Shown here: piece after piece, positions 8,528-13,453 of the stretch | Position numbering within the stretch: position 1 is the stretch's first letter | Layout of the letters: every line of letters starts with the position of its first letter | Assembly: GCA_035500775.1 (NCBI GenBank) | Contig: DATJWY010000322.1 | Location: 1-13,453, forward strand | Length of the DNA: 13,453 nt | Direction: 5' to 3' | Origin: DATJWY01 sp035500775 | GTDB lineage: Bacteria; Pseudomonadota; Alphaproteobacteria; Acetobacterales; Acetobacteraceae | Notes under the pieces: generated by a model | Databases searched by the model: none | The model's input: only the letters and a program-made list of their open reading frames with translations | Told to the model about the DNA's origin: nothing | Translations under genes and position numbers: made by a program

Positions 8528-8956
8528 ATGACCCTGCCCTTCACTTTCCCCGACTGGGTGCCGTGGTGGTTCCAGCTCGTGGTTGTCATCGTCGTCAGCC
8601 TGTGCGGCCTGGCGTTCCTGCTGATGCCGTTCAGCGTGTTCGGGGTGAAGGCGCGGCTGGACGCGATCGAGGCGCGGCTGGACGAGGTCCAGGGCGAGAT
8701 CCGCAGCCTGGCGCTGCGCCTGCCGGAAGCGCCGCTCGGCACCACCTATGACGACCTGCCGGCGATGATGCCGGCACGGCCCCGGCGCAACAACGCCCTC
8801 CCCGAGCGCCCGCCGATCCCGCCCGCGCCGCTCTACCCCGACTCCCCGCCGCACGACGAGGCGCTGTTCCGCCCGACGGCCGGGGAACGCCGGCGGACGG
8901 AGCCGCCGCCGCCGCGGCAGCGCTCCGAGCCGCGTCTGAACTTTCCGCGCGAGTAG
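8528..8956 (+). CDS. Small single-pass membrane protein, unknown function
   Basis: A 142-residue protein. Residues 1-13 (MTLPFTFPDWVPW) are an amphipathic/aromatic lead-in and residues 14-36 a single transmembrane helix. A short heptad-like stretch, VKARLDAIEARLDEVQGEIRSLALRL (40-65), suggests a coiled coil. From residue 78 on, the chain is Pro/Arg-rich and probably disordered. I chose the ATG at 8528 because the hydrophobic helix starts right after it; the frame stays open upstream, but that part overlaps the grpE start on the other strand and has no protein character. No Shine-Dalgarno sequence is seen. It is divergent from grpE with 116 bases between starts. The topology suggests a membrane-anchored scaffold; the function is unknown. 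Confidence 0.8.
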   Translation: MTLPFTFPDWVPWWFQLVVVIVVSLCGLAFLLMPFSVFGVKARLDAIEARLDEVQGEIRSLALRLPEAPLGTTYDDLPAMMPARPRRNNALPERPPIPPAPLYPDSPPHDEALFRPTAGERRRTEPPPPRQRSEPRLNFPRE

Positions 8957-8962
8957 GGCGTC

Positions 8963-8992
8963 ATCGGTTCAGAAGGCTCCCCCTGAACCGAT
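8963..8992. terminator. Hairpin after the small membrane protein gene
   Basis: ATCGGTTCAG (8963-8972) and CTGAACCGAT (8983-8992) are perfect arms around a 10-base loop, 6 bases after the stop codon. There is no T-run directly after the stem. The core ATCGGTTC also occurs in the hairpin after pgk, so this may belong to a shared class of 3'-end palindrome. Confidence 0.5.
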
Positions 8993-9162
8993 AGAGCGTG
9001 ATAGTTTTAGGCTGACGCTTGTGGACTTGGGGCTTTGCCCCAAACCCCACTGGGGCCTTGAGGCCCCAGACCCCCGATATGTTTTTACAAAGAATGAAGT
9101 AATGGGGTCCGGGGGCGGCGCCCCTGGCCTTCCTATGGATCAACCAAAAACTATCACGCTCT
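8993..9162. mobile_element. 170-bp MITE-like unit with terminal inverted repeats
   Basis: AGAGCGTGATAGTTTT (8993-9008) is exactly repeated in inverse as AAAACTATCACGCTCT (9147-9162). Allowing two mismatches the repeats extend to 23 bases (to 9015 and from 9140). Between them lies palindromic element D, and no coding sequence. There is no obvious flanking target duplication. The architecture is that of a non-autonomous miniature element or of a large paired interspersed repeat; no transposase is in the window. Confidence 0.55.
9025..9131. repeat. Palindromic repeat element D
   Basis: The left half has hairpins TTGGGGC/GCCCCAA (9027-9033, 9037-9043) and TGGGGCC/GGCCCCA around TTGA. The AT-rich core runs from about 9076 to 9103 and ends AGTAAT. 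The right half is short: GGGGTCC, then GGGGGCGGCGCCCCTGGCCTT. It lies between two convergent genes and inside the 170-bp terminal-repeat unit. Confidence 0.75.
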
Positions 9163-9195
9163 CAAGGGGCCCGCGCCGCCGTTCCGCCCCTCGGC

Positions 9196-11178
9196 CTACA
9201 TCCCCGCCCCCGCGTGATCCATCCGCATGCCGGCATGGTTCATCGGCATCATCATGCCGGAATGATCGTCGCCCGCCTCCGCCGCGACCGGATGCGCCGC
9301 AAGGTCACGGATCGCCGCCGCCAGCGTGACCGGATCGTTCCAGCCGGGCGCGGCGCCGGCCGGCTGCACCGCGCGGAGCCACCCCGCCGGGTCGATCAGG
9401 AATTGCGCGCCGCCGAGCGCGGCGTCCGGCAGGCCGGAGACGACGGCATAGGCGGCCGGCACGGACGCGTCCGGGGCGACGCAAAGCCCCCGCGCCGGAT
9501 GCGCGCCGGGTTCTGCGGTAGCGAGGATGGTGACGACCCGGTCGCTGGCGGCCGGCGCCGGACCGCCGATCACGAGCCGCACCCATAACCCGCGCAGATC
9601 AGCGAGGCTCGGGGTGCCGCCATCGGCGCAATTCGCCTCCAGGCCGGGCGCCTGCAAAGGCGGCGACCATGCCCCGGTGGCATGCACCACCAGCCCGGCA
9701 TTATGGGCGCGGATATAATCGATGAGGTCCCAGCGCTCCTCCTCGCTCAGCCTGTCGCCGAAGCCCGGCATGGCGAGGCCGTCGCCTTCCGGCGAGTCGA
9801 TGCCATGCGTGAGCCACCAGAACAGCTCGCCATCAGCGTGCATCCAGAGATGCCCGGCGGTGAGATCGGCGGGCGGCACCGGGAGGCCATGCGCGGCGGG
9901 GCCGTCGCCTCGCCCCTCCGCGCCATGGCAGGCAGCGCATTGAGCGGGAAACAACGCCGCGCCCCGCACGATGGCGGTGGCGGCGAAGCCGGTCGGGGAG
10001 CGGTAGAAGCTGGTCGGGTAGGCCGGCACGAAGAGCAGGTCGAAATGCGGGATCGCGAGCCAGGCGACCCCCGCCGCCCCGGCCACGGCGAGCCAGCGCG
10101 CCCAGTGGCGCAGCAGCACGGCGACAATCATCAGCACGGCGGCGCCGGCCAGCGCCAGCCCGGCGCCGATCACCTCGTTGCGAAAATCCGCGTCCTCCCG
10201 GACGGTATCGAGGCTGAACTGTTCACTGAACGGCCAGACCGGCTGCATATGCATCGCCGGTTGCAGGTTGCTCAGCACCGCTGCGGCGGCGAGCACGGCG
10301 AGGCCGGCCCCGGTTTGGAGCGCGAGGCTGCGCAGCAACGTCCGCCGCGCCAGTTCCGGCGTCGCGCCGAACAGGGCGGGCGCGAAGCGATACCGGTTCA
10401 GCAGGGCGAAGCCGAACAGGGTTCCGAACAGCGCGAGCTTGAGGCAGACGACCCATCCATAGGCAGTGCCGACCAGGCCCGGTACGCTGCCGACAAGCAC
10501 CCAGGCCTGGACCATGGCCGAGCCCGCGATCAGGCAAAGGCAGAGCTTGCCGATCGGCGAGAACCAGCGCGCCGCCATCGCCCCCGCGCGCGGCGGTGCC
10601 ATCCGGACGGCGAGCCAGAGCGGCACCAACTGGCCGAGCCAGGCGGCGGCGCCGAGCAGATGCAGTCCGTCCGAGAGCAGCAACAGGCTCGGGCCTTTAT
10701 CCATGGCCAGGGCATGGCTATGGCCGGCCTGGAGCAGCGTCGCCACCAGCGCGACCCCCGTCGCGGCCCGCCAGCGGAATGGCCGGCGGCCGCGCCCGAG
10801 CGCGAGCCCCGTGGCGGCCAGCGCCGCCGCCTGCGCCAGCAGCGTATGGCCAAAGCGCGTGCCGGTCAGCACGTCGGGCAGCGCCGCCAGCGTCTCCGCC
10901 GGTTGCGTCGCGTCGACCATGATGGCGGTTTGCCGCCACAGCCAGGCCGTCAGAGCGAGCAGGCCAACGGCGAGGCTGGCCAGCGTCAAGCGATGCAGGC
11001 TCCGCCGGATGGCGTCCGCCGTCGCGTCCGGCATCTTTCCGGCGCAGCGCGGCAGCACGGCGACGGCGAAAACCAACGCGCCGAAGACCGAGAACGTGGC
11101 GGCCACGGTGACGCCGCGGGCCAGCGCGATCGGTAGCCCGCCCTCGAGATCGAAGCTCGGGACCGCGCCGTTCAGCAT
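9196..11178 (-). CDS. CopD-type copper membrane protein fused to cytochrome c and redoxin-like domains
   Basis: A 660-residue multi-domain protein. Residues 1-305 form a CopD-family membrane domain (about eight hydrophobic segments; H153, H155 and H173 lie in conserved-looking QAGHSHA and SDGLHLLGAAAWLGQ). Two more membrane helices span about 336-376. A periplasm-facing cytochrome c domain follows with CAACH (414-418) and probable axial M470 in LAMPGFGD. Residues 505-630 resemble a redoxin fold (PGLEANCADGG...SLADLRGLW; later FLIDPAGWLRA) but lack a CxxC pair. The last 24 residues are rich in Met (seven) and His (three), a likely copper site. CopD proteins move copper across the inner membrane; the fused haem and redoxin parts suggest a redox role, which is inference. 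It lies downstream of copC, separated by repeat element E. The ATG at 11178 lacks a close Shine-Dalgarno site. Confidence 0.88.
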   Translation of the reverse strand: MLNGAVPSFDLEGGLPIALARGVTVAATFSVFGALVFAVAVLPRCAGKMPDATADAIRRSLHRLTLASLAVGLLALTAWLWRQTAIMVDATQPAETLAALPDVLTGTRFGHTLLAQAAALAATGLALGRGRRPFRWRAATGVALVATLLQAGHSHALAMDKGPSLLLLSDGLHLLGAAAWLGQLVPLWLAVRMAPPRAGAMAARWFSPIGKLCLCLIAGSAMVQAWVLVGSVPGLVGTAYGWVVCLKLALFGTLFGFALLNRYRFAPALFGATPELARRTLLRSLALQTGAGLAVLAAAAVLSNLQPAMHMQPVWPFSEQFSLDTVREDADFRNEVIGAGLALAGAAVLMIVAVLLRHWARWLAVAGAAGVAWLAIPHFDLLFVPAYPTSFYRSPTGFAATAIVRGAALFPAQCAACHGAEGRGDGPAAHGLPVPPADLTAGHLWMHADGELFWWLTHGIDSPEGDGLAMPGFGDRLSEEERWDLIDYIRAHNAGLVVHATGAWSPPLQAPGLEANCADGGTPSLADLRGLWVRLVIGGPAPAASDRVVTILATAEPGAHPARGLCVAPDASVPAAYAVVSGLPDAALGGAQFLIDPAGWLRAVQPAGAAPGWNDPVTLAAAIRDLAAHPVAAEAGDDHSGMMMPMNHAGMRMDHAGAGM

Positions 11179-11195
11179 GATGTACCAGGGATCAT
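11172..11195 (-). CDS. Possible 7-residue leader peptide overlapping the copD start
   Basis: GAGGAG (11206-11211 on the minus strand) is placed 10 bases before an ATG at 11195 but 27 bases before the copD ATG. The small frame reads MIPGTSC and stops at a TGA that begins two bases after the A of the copD ATG, so the two frames overlap. This layout would allow translational coupling. It could also be chance, with copD using a weak start. Confidence 0.35.
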   Translation of the reverse strand: MIPGTSC

Positions 11196-11215
11196 GGGAC
11201 CTGCACTCCTCGGGA

Positions 11216-11416
11216 AAGGCCAGGGCTCCGCGCTGGCCCCGTCACGCGAAGGCGTGCCTGCGCACGACGGGGCCTTGAGGCCCCAGACCCCATTACTTAA
11301 GTAAAGGATTCCAAAGGCTTCGCCTTTGGCGGGACTCGTCCAGGGGCGGAGTGGCCCCAGGTTCCATCGGCCGGAACGGCCGATGGAATGGCCACGGAGG
11401 GAGAGCCCCTGGCCTT
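11216..11416. repeat. Palindromic repeat element E (full, 201 bp)
   Basis: The left end is AAGGCCAGGGC, followed by the 36-base module 11237-11272 (inverse of that in element B) and the GGGGCC-TTGA-GGCCCC hairpin. CCCCAGACCC leads to the core ATTACTTAAGTAAAGGATT. The right half has hairpin CCAAAGGC/GCCTTTGG (11311-11318, 11322-11329), then a long nested hairpin: CCAGGGGC/GCCCCTGG outside, GTGGCC/GGCCAC in the middle, and a perfect 12-pair apical stem (11362-11373 with 11377-11388, loop GAA). The right end is GGCCTT. It separates copC from copD. Confidence 0.82.
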
Positions 11417-11450
11417 GCTCATCCTGGCGCCTACGGGGCAACGGCTGGCC

Positions 11451-11819
11451 TTACGGCTTCACGGTGAAGGTGAAGCGGCCCTGGGTCTTGTGCGTGTCCG
11501 TCGAGGTCGCGTGCCACGTCACCGTGTAGGTGCCCGCGGCGAGCGGCTTGAGGCTGACGGCGAGATGCGTATCCGCGCCCGCGAGGTGGACGTCGCCCTT
11601 GTCCACCCGCGCGCCGGCCGCGTCGGTGACGACGATGGTGCTGAATCGCGGCTCGACGCCTTCGCTGAAGCTGATCGTGACCTCGGCGGGCGCGGCGTGC
11701 ACAACGCTGCCAACCGCCGGCGTCGCGGTACTCAGATAGGCATGGGCGAACGCCGCGGCCGGCGCGGCGGCGATGAGGGCGGCAACCAGGGTCGAGAGGA
11801 TCGTGTTGCGCTTGGTCAT
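11451..11819 (-). CDS. copC: Periplasmic copper-binding protein CopC
   Basis: A 122-residue exported protein. Residues 1-25 are a signal peptide ending AAAFA, so the mature chain starts with H26 (HAYLSTATPAVGS), the N-terminal histidine that helps bind Cu(II) in known CopC proteins. The second half of the site is visible as D108-T-H110 in WHATSTDTHKTQGRF. The domain is a small beta-barrel of normal length; no Met-rich Cu(I) site is seen. The start at 11819 is chosen over an upstream ATG because AAGGA lies 9 bases before it and the signal peptide begins there. It lies 41 bases after the barrel-like gene and upstream of the CopD fusion, on the same strand. It probably hands copper to CopD. Confidence 0.93.
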   Translation of the reverse strand: MTKRNTILSTLVAALIAAAPAAAFAHAYLSTATPAVGSVVHAAPAEVTISFSEGVEPRFSTIVVTDAAGARVDKGDVHLAGADTHLAVSLKPLAAGTYTVTWHATSTDTHKTQGRFTFTVKP

Positions 11820-11860
11820 GGGTGAGAATCCTTTGTTGAGGACGTTGCGGAGACGAAATG

Positions 11861-12820
11861 TCACTCGAAAATCGGCTTGCCGATCGAGCTGGGGAAGATA
11901 TCGTCCAGGAAGAGATGCAGTTGCGCGATGGCGCCGACATTGGTCCCGGCAGTCTTATTGCCGGGAATCAGGGCCTCGATGCCAACCTGATAGCAATCGC
12001 CCATGTAGATGACGCCCGGCGCAAAAGTCCAGGCGGTCCCTTCCGTGCTCGGCGTCGAGGCCGGCGAGGACCAGGTGATTTCAAGAATCGGGATCATACC
12101 GCCGATGAAGCTCGGCAGACCGAAATCCCGCACCTGCGACTGCAAATACGGAATGCTGTACTGGATGGAGATGCCGCCCGACCAGGCATTGTTGCTGCCA
12201 TTGTTCGACTGCGTCGAGATCAGACCGGTATCCGGATCGGTGACCTGGGTCAGCTTCAGCTTCTTGTCGGCGATCGTGTAGCTCAGCTCGCCGGTGATCG
12301 CGAGCGGCCGCAAATAGCCGATCGGCAGGTCGCCAAGCCCCTTGCCGAAATAGAGCGTCGGCGAGGTCGAGCCATATTCGTCGGCGCCGGTATGCGAGGT
12401 GCCGGTGCGGCCGAATTCGCGCACCACGCCCAGCGAGAGGATGAACTCGTGCTCGGCGTTCACATAGGCCTGATACTTGGCCGTGACCTCGAGATTCTCG
12501 AACCCGGTCTGGGTCTTGGCGCCGTTGGTCTGGAAGACATCCCAGCCGTAATTAACGCCGAGGCCGAAATTCTTGGTGATCGTCTTGTCGTATTCGAAGC
12601 TGAAATCGTACTCATGCGTCGGGCCGGGGCCGCCATCGGCACCGCTGCGCGAATACTGGAAGGTCGGGATGGAGGCCTCGTCAGCGACGCCCGGATCGTC
12701 GAGCGTCAGGGTGACGGGGAAAAGACGCACGCCGGCAATGGCATGCGCGGCCGCCGGAGTGGCGGCGAGTATGGACAGGCCGGCGCCAGCAACGGCGACG
12801 GCCAGAATCGAGCGGTTCAT
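11861..12820 (-). CDS. Exported, outer-membrane barrel-like protein
   Basis: A 319-residue protein. The signal peptide MNRSILAVAVAGAGLSILAATPAAAHA is followed by HAIAGVRLFPVTLTLDDPGVADE, a start I associate with conserved hypothetical proteins found near copper genes. The rest alternates polar and aromatic residues in strand-like stretches (YDFSFEYDKTI, FGLGVNYGWDVF, LEVTAKYQAYV, LHLFLDDIFP) and ends KPIFE, consistent with a beta-barrel. Two cysteine-poor extracellular-like loops contain Gly/Ser/Asn-rich segments. The start at 12820 is supported by AGGAT 8 bases upstream and the signal peptide; the frame opens 16 codons earlier. The substrate is unknown; a role in moving or sensing metal at the outer membrane is inferred only from its place before copC. 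Confidence 0.8.
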   Translation of the reverse strand: MNRSILAVAVAGAGLSILAATPAAAHAIAGVRLFPVTLTLDDPGVADEASIPTFQYSRSGADGGPGPTHEYDFSFEYDKTITKNFGLGVNYGWDVFQTNGAKTQTGFENLEVTAKYQAYVNAEHEFILSLGVVREFGRTGTSHTGADEYGSTSPTLYFGKGLGDLPIGYLRPLAITGELSYTIADKKLKLTQVTDPDTGLISTQSNNGSNNAWSGGISIQYSIPYLQSQVRDFGLPSFIGGMIPILEITWSSPASTPSTEGTAWTFAPGVIYMGDCYQVGIEALIPGNKTAGTNVGAIAQLHLFLDDIFPSSIGKPIFE

Positions 12821-12895
12821 GTTCTGATCCTGGATCCTGAAAAGCACTACGGGCGGCGACGCAGGCACGCGTCACCGCCACGAGACGGTCGGATT

Positions 12896-13366
12896 TCAGG
12901 TCAGGACAGGCGGTCCGCGCGGATAGGCGGCGAGCGCCGTATGGGCCGGCGGGCCACGCGCCGGCGGCAGTGCCGCCGCCATCCCCCGCCGCGGCAGGAC
13001 CGGGGGCGCGGGCAACTCCGGCCCCGGCGCGGGCAGAGCGGCCGGCAGGGTCAGCGCGACGCAGAGCGGGCAGAGCGCGCAATCCGGCGTATGGTGATGA
13101 TGATCGTGGTGGTGCGGAGCACCCGCCATATCCGCCATGCCGGCGTGGCAGATATCCATGAGCGCGGCCATCTCGCCGTGCCGCGCCGGGGCCGGATCGG
13201 CCGACGGCACCAGGGCGCCGATCGCCATCTGGCCGAGCAAGGCGAGCACGACGACCAGCCAGGCAAAGCCGGACGCCGCAAGCCAGGACCGCGATGAGAG
13301 CCGGCGAGATGTCACGGAACCGGATCTACCCACGCGGCCCAGGGAGGGCAAGGGAACGGTGGGCAT
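12896..13366 (-). CDS. DUF2946-like His/Cys-rich membrane-anchored protein
   Basis: A 156-residue protein. A hydrophobic segment at about 31-52 acts as an anchor or uncleaved signal. The exposed part has ICHAG (72-76), a histidine cluster (H85-87 and H89-92), then C96-x2-C99-x2-C102 in CALCPLC. The tail ends ARGPPAHTALAAYPRGPP. This pattern (IC-H, His run, CPLC, RGPP end) matches what I know of DUF2946 proteins, which often sit in copper or TonB-receptor loci. The His and Cys groups look metal-binding. The start is uncertain: neither the ATG at 13366 nor the GTG at 13315 has a clear ribosome binding site, and the GTG would give a more usual short N-terminus. It is the first visible gene of the copper cluster, 75 bases before the barrel-like gene. 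Confidence 0.78.
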   Translation of the reverse strand: MPTVPLPSLGRVGRSGSVTSRRLSSRSWLAASGFAWLVVVLALLGQMAIGALVPSADPAPARHGEMAALMDICHAGMADMAGAPHHHDHHHHTPDCALCPLCVALTLPAALPAPGPELPAPPVLPRRGMAAALPPARGPPAHTALAAYPRGPPVLT

Positions 13367-13382
13367 GCGCCCGTCGCAGGGG

Positions 13383-13453
13383 AAGACCAGGGGCTTTGCC
13401 CCTGGACCCCACTGGGGCCTTGAGGCCCCAGACCCCCGATCACTTAAGTAATG
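13383..13453. repeat. Palindromic repeat element F (cut by the window end)
   Basis: The left end is AAGACCAGGGGC, with hairpin CCAGGGGC/GCCCCTGG (13387-13394, 13398-13405) and TTT loop. ACCCCAC follows, then TGGGGCC-TTGA-GGCCCCA, GACCCCC and the core GATCACTTAAGTAATG, where the window stops. The core matches that of element E read on the other strand. It lies 16 bases upstream of the annotated start of the DUF2946-like gene. Confidence 0.8.

Noticed and set aside
9682..11136. A 484-codon plus-strand frame opposite the CopD fusion
   Set aside because: It is a shadow of the fusion gene; Gln/Arg/Glu-rich with no domain, and the opposite strand has clear CopD and cytochrome motifs.
11858..13297. 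A 479-codon plus-strand frame opposite the barrel-like and DUF2946-like genes
   Set aside because: It is very Arg/Gly/Ala-rich with no motif, while the opposite strand encodes signal peptides and recognisable features.

Overview
The window is high-GC DNA from an alphaproteobacterium. The gene content (class I GAPDH next to Pgk, a GrpE/DnaK/DnaJ block, a CopC/CopD copper cluster) and the C/G-rich interspersed palindromic repeats suggest a member of the Rhodospirillales/Acetobacteraceae. That placement is inferred from protein and repeat style, not from a marker gene.

Layout. (1) 1-188: 5' end of a minus-strand gene for an exported protein, cut by the window edge. (2) 189-728: a relatively AT-rich, non-coding upstream region with small inverted repeats and a repeat half-element. 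(3) 729-3121: gap and pgk, the two lower-glycolysis/gluconeogenesis steps that interconvert glyceraldehyde-3-phosphate, 1,3-bisphosphoglycerate and 3-phosphoglycerate. A perfect terminator-like hairpin and a repeat half-element lie between them. (4) 3276-4189: a NUDIX hydrolase overlapping (ATGA) a small exported protein of unknown function. (5) 4417-8411, minus strand: grpE, dnaK and dnaJ, the Hsp70 machine. DnaJ delivers substrate and stimulates ATP hydrolysis, DnaK binds the client, and GrpE exchanges the nucleotide. A strong intrinsic terminator separates dnaK from dnaJ, and grpE has a good heat-shock-type promoter very close to its ATG. (6) 8528-8956: a small single-pass membrane protein, divergent from grpE. 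(7) 9196-13366, minus strand: a copper-handling cluster in the order DUF2946-like His/Cys-rich protein, outer-membrane barrel-like protein, CopC (periplasmic Cu-binding), and a large CopD membrane protein fused to a cytochrome c domain, a redoxin-like domain and a His/Met tail.

The most unusual feature is a family of six GC-rich mosaic palindromic elements (A-F: 544-598, 1796-1876, 4219-4401, 9025-9131, 11216-11416, 13383-13453). Full copies have AAGGCC-type outer ends, nested hairpins on each side, and an AT-rich core around CTTAAGTAAT. Comparing copies, the hairpin arms differ in sequence but stay complementary, including several double-sided compensatory changes, so the fold rather than the sequence appears to be maintained. 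Two copies sit just upstream of the ribosome binding sites of co-oriented genes (pgk and copD), two lie between convergent genes, and one lies inside a 170-bp unit with its own terminal inverted repeats. No tRNA, rRNA, CRISPR array or transposase gene was seen.
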